NCBI GenBank assembly: GCA_947374535.1
Contig: CANCCJ010000043.1
Span: forward strand, 1-19,761
Direction of reading: 5' to 3'
DNA from: Comamonadaceae bacterium
GTDB lineage: Bacteria; Pseudomonadota; Gammaproteobacteria; Burkholderiales; Burkholderiaceae
DNA length: 19,761 bases
In this document: piece after piece, positions 10,516 to 17,655 of the stretch
How the letters are laid out: every line of letters begins with the position of its first letter
Numbering within the stretch: position 1 is the first letter of the stretch
Program-made: the position numbers and the translations under genes
The notes under the pieces: generated by a model
What the model saw: only the letters and a program-made list of their open reading frames with translations
Databases searched by the model: none
What the model was told of the DNA's origin: nothing

Positions 10516-11735
10516 GCTTTTCTGCTTCGGTAGTTTTCAAGAAATTTTGCGATGCGTGAGATGGCCTCACGCAAGTCGTCTTCGTGGGGTAAGAACACGA
10601 TACGGAAATGGTCCGTGCTCTTCCAGTTAAAGCCAGTGCCTTGCACCAACATGACCTTGGTTTCTTGGAGTAGTTCCAAGAAAAACTGTTGGTCATCTTT
10701 GATGGGGTACACCTTGGGATCCAAACGCGGGAACATGTAAAGCGCGGCTTGCGGCTTGACACACGTCACGCCAGGAATAGCAGTGATGAGTTCATAAGCC
10801 AAGTCACGCTGCTTGCGCAAACGACCGCCCTCGCCCACCAAATCGTTGATGCTTTGGTAGCCGCCCAAGGCCGTTTGAATTGCCCATTGGCCAGGCACGT
10901 TGGCGCACAAACGCATGTTCGATAGCATGTTCAAGCCCTCGATGTAATCGGCCGCAGGTTTTTTGTCACCCGACACCACCAACCACCCAGCGCGGTAGCC
11001 GCAAGAGCGGTAGCTCTTGGACAGCGAGTTGAAAGTAAGCGTCAACACGTCTTCACTCAAACTGGCAATGGGGGTGTGTTTGACGCCGTCGTACAAGACC
11101 TTGTCATAGACCTCGTCAGCAAAAATGATCAAACCATGCTTGCGTGCGAGCTCGACAATTTGCATCAGCAACTCGTCCGAGTACAAAGCGCCAGTTGGGT
11201 TATTGGGGTTGATGACCACAATGCCCTTGGTATTCTTGGTGATCTTCGCGCGAATGTCTTCGATATCGGGCATCCACCCATTCGCTTCGTCACACAAATA
11301 ATGCACAGGGGTGCCGCCCGACAGGCTGACCGCAGCCGTCCACAGGGGATAGTCAGGCGCGGGCAACAGCAACTCATCGCCGTTGTTGAGCAATCCATTG
11401 GTCGCCATGACGATGAGTTCACTCGCGCCATTGCCGAGGTAAATGTCGTCGAGAGTGACGCCTTTGATGCCTTGCTTTTGCGTCTCGTGCATCACCGCTT
11501 TGCGGGCGCCAAAAATGCCTTTGCTGTCCGAGTAACCCGCCGAATTAGGCAGGTTGCGGATCATGTCTTGCTGAATTTCTTCAGGCGCATCAAAGCCAAA
11601 CACGGCCAAGTTGCCGATGTTGAGCTTGATGATTTTGTGGCCTTCTTCCTCCATTTGACGCGCTCGGTCCATGATGGGACCGCGGATGTCATAACAGACG
11701 TTGGACAGCTTGCTGGATTTTTGGATCTTCTTCAA
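10512..11735 (-). CDS. alaA: Alanine aminotransferase, AlaA type (class I PLP aminotransferase)
   Basis: Transfers the amino group from glutamate to pyruvate, giving alanine. The 407 residues follow E. coli AlaA closely from the first line (KSSKLSNVCYDIRGP) and throughout, for example APDYPLWTAAVSLSGG and MRLCANVPGQWAIQTALGGYQS. PLP contacts: NPNNPTG at 176-182, D207 in FADEVYDK, and the Schiff-base lysine K240 in FNSLSKSYR. E. coli has GNPAPFGF where this protein has GNLAVFGF (41-48). The start is TTG at 11735, with a strong GGAGG five bases upstream; no ATG occurs before residue 22. It is first in the seven-gene run and overlaps hom. Substrate breadth (valine, 2-aminobutyrate) is not decided by sequence. 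Confidence 0.94.
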   Translation of the reverse strand: MKKIQKSSKLSNVCYDIRGPIMDRARQMEEEGHKIIKLNIGNLAVFGFDAPEEIQQDMIRNLPNSAGYSDSKGIFGARKAVMHETQKQGIKGVTLDDIYLGNGASELIVMATNGLLNNGDELLLPAPDYPLWTAAVSLSGGTPVHYLCDEANGWMPDIEDIRAKITKNTKGIVVINPNNPTGALYSDELLMQIVELARKHGLIIFADEVYDKVLYDGVKHTPIASLSEDVLTLTFNSLSKSYRSCGYRAGWLVVSGDKKPAADYIEGLNMLSNMRLCANVPGQWAIQTALGGYQSINDLVGEGGRLRKQRDLAYELITAIPGVTCVKPQAALYMFPRLDPKVYPIKDDQQFFLELLQETKVMLVQGTGFNWKSTDHFRIVFLPHEDDLREAISRIAKFLENYRSRKA

Positions 11736-11799
11736 AGTCCCTCCGAGGGCTCTTTTACGGGGTGAAACCTATAATTTGACCACAGTTCTCAAGGCATTT
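11736..11799. promoter_or_regulatory. Divergent promoter region between alaA and the Mth938-domain gene
   Basis: This 64-bp gap must hold promoters for both directions. On the plus strand a perfect TATAAT is at 11770-11775, predicting a start near 11782 and a leader of about 18 bases; the -35 is poor. On the minus strand only a weak TATAGG (11773-11768) overlaps it. If both are used, the two polymerases would compete. GGAGG for alaA lies at the left edge. Confidence 0.5.
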
Positions 11800-12186
11800 A
11801 TGAAATTACAACCCGATCGCATCGAGACCCAGTCCGTCACTGCCTATGGCCCAGGATGGGTGGCCATCCAAGGCGAAAAAACTCAACACAGCGTGGTGAT
11901 CACCTCCGAGGGCTTTCGCCTCGACTGGAATTGCAAAAGTTTTGACGACTTAGGTCCAGAACACTTTGCACAGCTCGCCGAGCTAGATGTGGAATTGGTC
12001 ATCTTTGGCAGCGGAGAGCGGCTGCGCTTTCCAAAACCTGAATGGCAAATTGGACTGATACAAAGACGCATTGGCCTAGAAAGCATGGACACGCAAGCGG
12101 CTTGCCGCACCTACAACATCTTGGCAGGTGAAGGCCGCAAAGTGGCTGCAGCACTCCTCATCGATACATCGGCAAGTAATAATTAA
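11800..12186 (+). CDS. Mth938-domain (DUF498) protein
   Basis: A 128-residue soluble protein of the Mth938/NDUFAF3-like family. Visible family features are the N-terminal beta-rich part, VIFGSGERLRFP at 67-78, and GLESMDTQAACRTYNILAGEGRKVAAALL at 92-120 (read in segments: GLESMDT, AACRTYNILAGEGR, VAAALL). The human relative NDUFAF3 helps assemble respiratory complex I; the bacterial role is not established. The ATG at 11800 has AAGG five bases before it and follows a good -10, so longer in-frame upstream starts inside the promoter are rejected. It is transcribed away from alaA and towards bcp, with 149 bp between. Confidence 0.88.
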   Translation: MKLQPDRIETQSVTAYGPGWVAIQGEKTQHSVVITSEGFRLDWNCKSFDDLGPEHFAQLAELDVELVIFGSGERLRFPKPEWQIGLIQRRIGLESMDTQAACRTYNILAGEGRKVAAALLIDTSASNN

Positions 12187-12196
12187 GAACACGCTT

Positions 12197-12221
12197 CTGA
12201 TGACATCAGGCTGATGATGTC
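12197..12221 (+). other. Hairpin after the Mth938-domain gene
   Basis: CTGATG/CATCAG (12197-12209) and, alternatively, GACATCA (12202-12208) with TGATGTC (12215-12221) can pair. No T-tract follows, so it is at best a weak or factor-dependent terminator or a 3'-end stabiliser. Confidence 0.35.
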
Positions 12222-12267
12222 CTTACTCGTCGCAAGAGGGTTTCTAAGTTAAAATAACGGGTTGCTG

Positions 12268-12318
12268 GAAGGAGGCTGTCTAGACAGTCGCCTCCTTCAT
12301 CCGGCCGTCTGAACTGTC
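12268..12318 (+). promoter_or_regulatory. Strong hairpin in the bcp upstream region
   Basis: GAAGGAGG (12268-12275) pairs with CCTCCTTC (12291-12298), and inside it CTGTC (12276-12280) pairs with GACAG (12283-12287), leaving a TCG bulge: 13 pairs in all. No T-tract follows. A TAAAAT -10-like box at 12250-12255 would place this hairpin at the 5' end of a bcp leader of about 74 bases. ACTGTC at 12313-12318 can pair with GACAGT at 12283-12288 instead, offering an alternative fold. Role unknown. Confidence 0.45.
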
Positions 12319-12335
12319 ACATCTGATTGAGCGCT

Positions 12336-12824
12336 ATGGCAATTGTTGTCAACAAACCCCTCCCCGAATTTGAAGCCAATGCAACAGGCGGCATTAGGGT
12401 TACTAACAACTCGCACAACGGCCAAATCATGGTCTTGTATTTCTATCCCAAGGACAACACGCCTGGCTGCACCACCGAAGCCATGCAATTCCGCGACAAA
12501 TACAAAGACTTCGCCAAAGCCGGCGCTGCAGTGTTTGGTGTATCACGCGACAACATGAAATCACACGACGAGTTCAAAAGCAAACTCGAATTGCCTTTTG
12601 AGTTAATCGCGGACACAGAAGAAAAAATGTGCCATATGTTTGGTGTCGTGAAAAACAAAATCATGTATGGCAAAAAAGTCAAAGGCATTGAACGCAGCAC
12701 GTTCTTGATTGGCGCCGATGGCTTGCTGAAAGAAGAATGGCGCGGTCTCAAAGTGCCAGGCCATGTGGATGAAGTTCTCAAAGCTGTCAAAGCATTGAAA
12801 AAAGCAGCGGCCGCAACGGCTTAA
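12336..12824 (+). CDS. bcp: Peroxiredoxin Bcp (PrxQ family, thiol peroxidase)
   Basis: Reduces hydrogen peroxide and organic hydroperoxides in the cytosol through a reactive cysteine. The 162 residues are of family length. The peroxidatic cysteine is C45 in the YFYPKDNTPGCT motif (35-46), with the conserved T42, P38 and R120-region ERSTFLIG typical of the fold. The second cysteine found five residues later in E. coli Bcp (C50) is methionine here. The only other cysteine is C99 in KMCHMFG. The enzyme is therefore probably 1-Cys, or it uses a distant resolving partner. ATG 12336 is chosen over an in-frame TTG at 12327; the Shine-Dalgarno signal (TGAG) is weak. A lysine-rich tail ends in KKAAAATA. 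Confidence 0.96.
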   Translation: MAIVVNKPLPEFEANATGGIRVTNNSHNGQIMVLYFYPKDNTPGCTTEAMQFRDKYKDFAKAGAAVFGVSRDNMKSHDEFKSKLELPFELIADTEEKMCHMFGVVKNKIMYGKKVKGIERSTFLIGADGLLKEEWRGLKVPGHVDEVLKAVKALKKAAAATA

Positions 12825-12866
12825 GACTTTTTCCAAAAGTGTCACGGCGCTCGGTTATAGTGGCTC

Positions 12867-12931
12867 CATGACATTGACAGAAGCGAACGCGTTTCAAACG
12901 ATAAGCCGCCTTGGCCTCCAGGCGGCTTTTT
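12867..12931 (+). ncRNA. Possible small RNA between bcp and phoH
   Basis: TATAGT at 12856-12861 is a fair -10 and would start a transcript near 12867 that runs into the strong terminator at 12903-12931, giving an RNA of about 60-65 bases. The -35 is weak (TTCCAA at 12831-12836, 19-base spacer). The same arrangement would arise if the terminator simply ends bcp, so this is tentative. Confidence 0.25.
12903..12931 (+). terminator. Intrinsic terminator after bcp
   Basis: AAGCCGCCT (12903-12911) pairs perfectly with AGGCGGCTT (12920-12928) around an 8-base loop, and the T's run to 12931, with another T5 at 12935-12939. It lies about 80 bases after the bcp stop and 48 bases before phoH, so phoH needs its own promoter. 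Confidence 0.88.
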
Positions 12932-12978
12932 CGCTTTTTGAGTCTGCATTTTGTGTTTCAACTCTTTAAGTTCCATCT

Positions 12979-14628
12979 ATGCCACTCCCTCCCGCCCCAT
13001 CCAAACGTGCCGCCTTGTTGAACACCGAGGGCTTAGATAGCATCACTGCCAAACCTCGCAGCGCGCGCAAATCTGCACCGCGACAAGAAGAACGCGCTGT
13101 TGACGTGGAAGCACACGGCAAAAGGCAAGAAGCACCCGCAGCCGTGACACGCGAGAGGTCCGAAGCCATCCCCGCCTACAAAGGCGAACGCAAAGCGGCA
13201 TCGCCAGTGCGCGCTCTGGCTGGAAAGAAAAAACACACAGGCCCCACCAAGCTGTTTGTGCTCGACACCAATGTGTTAATGCACGACCCCATGTGTTTGT
13301 TCCGCTTTGAAGAACATGATGTGTTCTTGCCCATGATCGTGCTCGAAGAGTTGGATGGGCACAAAAAGGGCATGACCGAAGTGGCGCGCAACGCCCGCCA
13401 AACCAGCCGCTCACTCGATGCGTTGGTGGCCTCACACAATGCAGACATCATCACAGGCATCAAGCTCGATGGAACTGGCCACAAAGCAGTCGGCGGGCGT
13501 TTGTTTTTCCAAACCGAGCCACTGGACTTCACCTTACCGTCCAGCTTGCCACAAGGTAAAGCGGACAACCAAATCTTGGGGGTGGTTGAAGCGCTGCGCG
13601 TCAAGTACGCACCGCGCGAAGTGGTCTTGGTTTCAAAAGACATCAACATGCGCGTCAAAGCGCGTGCTTTAGGTCTCGCGGCTGAGGACTATCAAAACGA
13701 CAAGACCCTCGAAGATGGCGACCTGCTTTATTCAGGCGCCCTCGCCTTGCCCGAAGATTTCTGGGTCAAGCATGGCAATTCCGTGGAAAGCTGGCAAAGC
13801 GGCAGCCATACCTTCTACCGCCTCAGCGGCCCCTTGGTGCCTGAATTGCACATCAACCAGTTTGTGTATTACGAATCCGCAGGCGAGCCCAGCTTGTACG
13901 CACGCGTGACCGAAATTCGCGGCAAAACCGTGGTGCTGAGGACGCTCAAAGATTTCACACATCTCAAAAATTCAGTATGGGGCGTGACCACGCGCAACCG
14001 CGAGCAAAACTTCGCCATGAACTTGCTCACCGACCCAGAGATTGACTTCGTCACCCTCACCGGCACAGCGGGCACAGGCAAGACTTTGATGGCCCTAGCC
14101 GCAGGCCTGACGCAAGTGTTGGATGACCGCCGTTATACCGAGATCATCATGACCCGTGCCACCGTGAGCGTGGGCGATGACATCGGCTTCTTACCCGGCA
14201 CTGAAGAAGAAAAAATGGGACCGTGGATGGGCGCTTTGGACGACAACCTCGAAGTGTTGGTCAAGACAGAAAACAACGCTGGCGAATGGGGCCGTGCGGC
14301 AACGAATGATTTGATTCGCAGCCGCATCAAGATCAAGAGCTTGAACTTCATGCGCGGGCGCACGTTCTTGAACAAGTACCTCATCATTGATGAAGCACAG
14401 AACTTGACACCCAAGCAAATGAAAACGCTCATCACCCGCGCAGGCCCCGGCACCAAGATTATCTGCATGGGCAACTTGGCCCAGATTGATACGCCCTACC
14501 TCACCGAGGGCTCATCGGGCTTGACGTATGCGGTAGACCGCTTCAAGGGCTGGCCACATGGTGGTCACATCACCTTGGCACGCGGCGAGCGCTCGCGACT
14601 AGCAGACTTTGCCAGCGAAGTACTCTAG
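12979..14628 (+). CDS. PIN-PhoH protein (PhoH2-type ATPase/nuclease)
   Basis: A 549-residue protein with an N-terminal PIN ribonuclease domain joined to a C-terminal PhoH ATPase. Residues 1-88 are a lysine-, arginine- and alanine-rich, probably disordered extension. The PIN domain starts at FVLDTNVLMHDP; acidic metal-binding candidates are D96, E123/E124, D196 (KADNQIL) and D221 (SKDINMR). The ATPase has Walker A GTAGTGKT at 362-369 and Walker B YLIIDEAQN at 467-475, then CMGNLAQIDTPYL and the conserved RGERSRLADFASEVL end. The mycobacterial relative is an RNA helicase/RNase; the biological role here is unknown. A stop 12 bases before the ATG fixes 12979 as the earliest start. I see no Shine-Dalgarno sequence. 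It converges on dnaB with 12 bp between stops. Confidence 0.93.
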   Translation: MPLPPAPSKRAALLNTEGLDSITAKPRSARKSAPRQEERAVDVEAHGKRQEAPAAVTRERSEAIPAYKGERKAASPVRALAGKKKHTGPTKLFVLDTNVLMHDPMCLFRFEEHDVFLPMIVLEELDGHKKGMTEVARNARQTSRSLDALVASHNADIITGIKLDGTGHKAVGGRLFFQTEPLDFTLPSSLPQGKADNQILGVVEALRVKYAPREVVLVSKDINMRVKARALGLAAEDYQNDKTLEDGDLLYSGALALPEDFWVKHGNSVESWQSGSHTFYRLSGPLVPELHINQFVYYESAGEPSLYARVTEIRGKTVVLRTLKDFTHLKNSVWGVTTRNREQNFAMNLLTDPEIDFVTLTGTAGTGKTLMALAAGLTQVLDDRRYTEIIMTRATVSVGDDIGFLPGTEEEKMGPWMGALDDNLEVLVKTENNAGEWGRAATNDLIRSRIKIKSLNFMRGRTFLNKYLIIDEAQNLTPKQMKTLITRAGPGTKIICMGNLAQIDTPYLTEGSSGLTYAVDRFKGWPHGGHITLARGERSRLADFASEVL

Positions 14629-14640
14629 CGCCTTTAAGCC

Positions 14641-16053
14641 TTAGTAATCGCCACCACTGCTGTAACCACTGGCCAAGCTTTCGAACTTGGTGAGTGGCTT
14701 CAAGAAGGCTAGCTTGACGGTCCCTGTGGGGCCGTTACGCTGCTTGCCAATGATGACCTCGGCCACGCCTGGTTCTTTGGACTCTTTGTTGTAGTAGTCA
14801 TCGCGATAGATGAACATGATCACGTCCGCGTCTTGCTCAATCGCGCCTGATTCTCGCAAGTCACTCATCATGGGACGTTTGTCAGTGCGTTGTTCAACGC
14901 TTCGGTTGAGCTGAGACAAAGCGATCACAGGGCATTGCAGCTCTTTGGCCAACATCTTCAAGCCCCGCGAGATTTCGCCAATCTCAGTGGCACGGTTGTC
15001 GCCACCACTGCTGCTAGAGCCGCTCATGAGCTGCAAGTAATCGACCACGATGAGTCCTAGCTTGCCGCATTGGCGCGACAAACGACGCGCATTGGCACGC
15101 AACTCACTCGGCGTGAGGCCTGGTGTTTCATCGATGTGCAACGACACATTGCGCAGCTTCTCTATGGCCTCCGTCAAGCGCGGCCACTCGTCATCGCTCA
15201 ACTTGCCTGTGCGCAAATGCCCTTGGTCCACGCGACCAATCGAACCCACGATACGAACGGCCAACTGTGAAGCGCCCATTTCCATTGAGAACACAGCCAC
15301 AGGCAAGCCTTCGTTCAATGCGACGTGCTCGGCGATGTTGATGGCCAACGCCGTTTTCCCCATGGAAGGGCGCGCGGCCAACACAATCAAATCGCCTGGT
15401 TGCAAACCAGACGTCATGCGGTCAAAGTCGATGAACCCTGTAGGGACCCCTGTGATGTCGTTTTGGTTATCGGCCATCTCTTGGACGCGATCGAGCAAAT
15501 CCACCACCAACTGCGGCATGGCTTGAAAACCTTGCTTCATGCGCGAGCCCTCTTCACCGATGTTGAAGATCTTTTGCTCAGCTTCGTCCAAGATTTGGGC
15601 CACCGCTCGGCCCTGCGTGTTGAAGGCGTTGGTGGCAATTTCATCGCTGGCTGTCACCAACTTACGCAAGATTGAGCGTTCGCGCACGATCTCGGCGTAA
15701 CGGCGAATGTTGCTCGCGCTCGGCACATATTGCGCCAAGGCATTGAGATAGCCCAAGCCGCCGATTTCTTCAGCCTTGCCCAAAGTTTGCAAGTGTTCGT
15801 ATACCGTGATCACATCGGCGGGACGGCTGGTGTTCACCAAGGCGCCAATGGCGGCATAAACCTGCTTGTGTTCGTAACGGTAAAAGTCTCCGTCAACCAA
15901 CAAATCCCCGACGCGATCCCACGCACCGTTGTCTAACAGCAAGCCCCCCAACACGCTGGACTCGGCCTCAATGGAGTGCGGAGGAATGCGCAGTTGTGCG
16001 ATTTGTTGGTCGTGAGAGAAGCTTTCGTCGAAGCTGGGCGATGCGGCTGACAT
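14641..16053 (-). CDS. dnaB: Replicative DNA helicase DnaB
   Basis: The hexameric 5'-3' helicase at the replication fork, which also binds DnaG primase. At 470 residues it is standard. The N-terminal primase-interaction domain starts at LRIPPHSIEAESSVLGGLLLD (in segments: RIPPHSIEAE, SVLGGLL). The linker lies near 170-195, and the RecA-like domain starts at GVPTGF (202-207). Walker A ARPSMGKT is at 227-234, Walker B is LGLIVVDYLQLM, and QLNRSVEQR then LRESGAIEQDADV follow. No intein is present. The start is ATG 16053, with AGGA eight bases upstream; a longer in-frame start at 16095 lacks this and adds a poorly conserved leader. It lies behind the rplI terminator, so a separate promoter is expected, near two DnaA-box matches. 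Confidence 0.98.
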   Translation of the reverse strand: MSAASPSFDESFSHDQQIAQLRIPPHSIEAESSVLGGLLLDNGAWDRVGDLLVDGDFYRYEHKQVYAAIGALVNTSRPADVITVYEHLQTLGKAEEIGGLGYLNALAQYVPSASNIRRYAEIVRERSILRKLVTASDEIATNAFNTQGRAVAQILDEAEQKIFNIGEEGSRMKQGFQAMPQLVVDLLDRVQEMADNQNDITGVPTGFIDFDRMTSGLQPGDLIVLAARPSMGKTALAINIAEHVALNEGLPVAVFSMEMGASQLAVRIVGSIGRVDQGHLRTGKLSDDEWPRLTEAIEKLRNVSLHIDETPGLTPSELRANARRLSRQCGKLGLIVVDYLQLMSGSSSSGGDNRATEIGEISRGLKMLAKELQCPVIALSQLNRSVEQRTDKRPMMSDLRESGAIEQDADVIMFIYRDDYYNKESKEPGVAEVIIGKQRNGPTGTVKLAFLKPLTKFESLASGYSSGGDY

Positions 16054-16100
16054 AGATATCCTGTAAAACGCACATCCTAAGCCCAGAGACGTCAAACGCT

Positions 16101-16120
16101 TGGGATAACTCTGTGGATAA
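16101..16120 (-). promoter_or_regulatory. Pair of DnaA-box-like sites upstream of dnaB
   Basis: On the minus strand, TTATCCACA at 16120-16112 is a perfect high-affinity DnaA box, and GTTATCCCA at 16109-16101 is a degenerate copy in the same orientation, 11 bases away (about one helical turn). They lie 48-67 bases before the dnaB ATG, just where a dnaB promoter would be. Confidence 0.55.
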
Positions 16121-16155
16121 GAAGTGGGTTAGCTGGGGAAAAGCAAAGAACCAAT

Positions 16156-16182
16156 AAAAAAGCCGCTCCGAAGAGCGGCTTT
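16156..16182 (-). terminator. Intrinsic terminator of the rpsF-priB-rpsR-rplI operon
   Basis: On the minus strand AAAGCCGCTC (16182-16173) pairs perfectly with GAGCGGCTTT (16168-16159) around a TTCG loop closed by C-G, the especially stable UUCG tetraloop. A run of six T's ends at 16156. It follows the rplI stop by 16 bases. Confidence 0.93.
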
Positions 16183-16198
16183 CGCAGGGCAAAGAAAC

Positions 16199-16651
16199 TT
16201 AAGCAGTTTCGCCGTACACAGAAACAGTGATGTCAACGATCACGTCGGTGTGCAAAGCCACGCCCACGGTGTTGTCGCCAACAACCTTGATCGGGCCGTG
16301 AGGCATACGGATTTGTGCTTTAGCAACAGCAAAGCCTTCTTTGGTCAACGCTTCAGCGATGTCGTGGTTTGTCACGGAACCGAACAAGCGGCCGTCAACA
16401 CCAGCTTTTTGGCTGACTTTGATGGTTTTACCAGCGAGCTTTTCGCCTTGAGCTTGCGCAGCAGCCAATTTCTCGGCAGCAGCTTTTTCGAGTTCGGCGC
16501 GGCGCACTTCGAATTCTTTGATCGCTGTTTCAGTGGCGCGACGTGCGCGGCCTGATGGGATCAAAAAGTTGCGGGCGTAACCATCTTTGACTCGGACGAT
16601 TTCGCCGAGGTTGCCGAGGTTCACGACCTTGTCGAGCAGAATAATTTGCAT
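16199..16651 (-). CDS. rplI: 50S ribosomal protein L9
   Basis: A large-subunit protein that binds domain V of 23S rRNA and limits frameshifting. It has 150 residues, the usual length. The N-terminal rRNA-binding domain reads [17 protein letters not shown] then [14 protein letters not shown] (in segments), the L9 signature. A long alanine/glutamate/lysine central helix (about 42-75) joins it to the C-terminal domain, with [16 protein letters not shown] near 86-101. AAGGAG precedes the ATG, which is 11 bp after rpsR. It is the last gene before the terminator. Confidence 0.99.
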   Translation of the reverse strand: MQIILLDKVVNLGNLGEIVRVKDGYARNFLIPSGRARRATETAIKEFEVRRAELEKAAAEKLAAAQAQGEKLAGKTIKVSQKAGVDGRLFGSVTNHDIAEALTKEGFAVAKAQIRMPHGPIKVVGDNTVGVALHTDVIVDITVSVYGETA

Positions 16652-16662
16652 GGTCGGTCTCC

Positions 16663-16944
16663 TTAGATCTTGTGCTGGTCGCTGTATGGCACCAAGGCCA
16701 AGAAGCGTGCGCGCTTGATGGCAGTGTTCAGCTGACGTTGATAAATAGCGCGTGTGCCAGTCAGGCGTGCGGGAATGATCTTGCCGTTTTCGGCAATGAA
16801 GTCACGCAATGTGTCGACGTCTTTGTAGTCGATTTCTTCAACGCCAGTGACGGTGAAGCGGCAGAAGCGCTTGCGCTTGAAAAGCAATGATTGCGTGTTG
16901 CGCTTTGGGCGCTTGTCTTTGTTGAATTTCTTGAATGTGGCCAT
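16663..16944 (-). CDS. rpsR: 30S ribosomal protein S18
   Basis: A small-subunit platform protein that binds 16S rRNA together with S6. It has 93 residues with a basic N terminus ([13 protein letters not shown]). The family core is present: [23 protein letters not shown] (in parts), then [11 protein letters not shown] and [26 protein letters not shown] lies before the ATG. It is placed between priB (12 bp) and rplI (11 bp). The S6:S18 pair is the likely binder of the leader at 17656-17685. Confidence 0.99.
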   Translation of the reverse strand: MATFKKFNKDKRPKRNTQSLLFKRKRFCRFTVTGVEEIDYKDVDTLRDFIAENGKIIPARLTGTRAIYQRQLNTAIKRARFLALVPYSDQHKI

Positions 16945-16956
16945 GATTTGGGCCTC

Positions 16957-17247
16957 CTATGAAATTTGCTGAAAATCTTGAATGTGAAAAACGACGTTTT
17001 TGCTTTGACGCGGAGAGGCTAGAAAGCCATTGAACTGCCACAGGCTACCGAGGGGGAGTTGAGCTAAACGCTCAGCCAAAGAACCCAAGGCGACTGCTTT
17101 GACACTTGTTTTGACTTGTCGCTTTTGTCCTGCTTCTTGAACTTCCGACTCGTGTTCGAGTCTCAGATCAATCGCTGGCAAACCGGCTGGGGTGTATCGC
17201 TTGGCCGAAGCCTCAACAACACAAGCGCTCAAAACAACGTGGTTCAA
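16957..17247 (-). CDS. priB: Primosomal replication protein PriB
   Basis: A 96-residue single-OB-fold, single-strand DNA-binding protein that works with PriA and DnaT or directly with DnaB loading in replication restart. The opening MNHVVLSACVVEASAKRYTPAG and LPAIDLRLEHESEV (read in segments) are typical of the betaproteobacterial form, as is the rpsF-priB-rpsR order. The start is TTG at 17247. An in-frame TGA nine bases upstream rules out any longer form. AAGG lies only one base from the TTG, so initiation may rely on coupling with rpsF, whose stop is 20 bp upstream. Being beside dnaB's operon fits its role in helicase loading. Confidence 0.93.
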   Translation of the reverse strand: MNHVVLSACVVEASAKRYTPAGLPAIDLRLEHESEVQEAGQKRQVKTSVKAVALGSLAERLAQLPLGSLWQFNGFLASPRQSKNVVFHIQDFQQIS

Positions 17248-17267
17248 ACCTTGTCAAATAGCAGCGA

Positions 17268-17633
17268 TTAGGCCGCGAACTCAGCTTGCTGGTTCTTGCG
17301 AGCTTCTTCGCGCTCAACTGTCTTCATCATGACGGAAGGCGTTGTTTCAGCCTTCTTACGCAAGACGGTCAGGTGACGCAACACAGCATCGTTGAACTTG
17401 AACGCGTGTTCGAGTTCAGACATCACAGCTTGGCTAGCTTCGATGTTCAAGCAAATGTAATGAGCTTTAGCAAGCTTGTTGATCATGTAAGCCAACTGGC
17501 GGCGACCCCAGTCTTCTGTACGATGAATAGCACCACCACCAGCGGTGATCATGCCTTTGTAACGCTCCAGCATCGCTGGAACTTGCTCGCTTTGATCCGG
17601 GTGGATCAACAAAATGATTTCGTAATGACGCAT
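17268..17633 (-). CDS. rpsF: 30S ribosomal protein S6
   Basis: A small-subunit platform protein that pairs with S18. It has 121 residues from [19 protein letters not shown], the standard start, with AAGGAG 7 bases before the ATG at 17633. A longer in-frame version from 17687 would begin inside the leader and is rejected. Conserved parts are [21 protein letters not shown] and HYICLNIEA (in segments). The acidic/polar C-terminal tail ([15 protein letters not shown]) is expected. It is the first gene of the operon, with a promoter at 17702-17729 and a candidate autoregulatory leader between. Confidence 0.99.
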   Translation of the reverse strand: MRHYEIILLIHPDQSEQVPAMLERYKGMITAGGGAIHRTEDWGRRQLAYMINKLAKAHYICLNIEASQAVMSELEHAFKFNDAVLRHLTVLRKKAETTPSVMMKTVEREEARKNQQAEFAA

Positions 17634-17655
17634 GGACACTCCTTGTGGATATGAA

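Noticed and set aside
12276..12287. CTGTCTAGACAG palindrome as a LexA box
   Set aside because: LexA sites in these bacteria are CTGT-N8-ACAG; this has only four bases between the half-sites and is better explained as the tip of the bcp hairpin.
12868..12969. 33-codon reading frame starting MTLTEANAF before phoH
   Set aside because: It contains the whole terminator hairpin and T-tract (12903-12931) in its middle and has no ribosome site.
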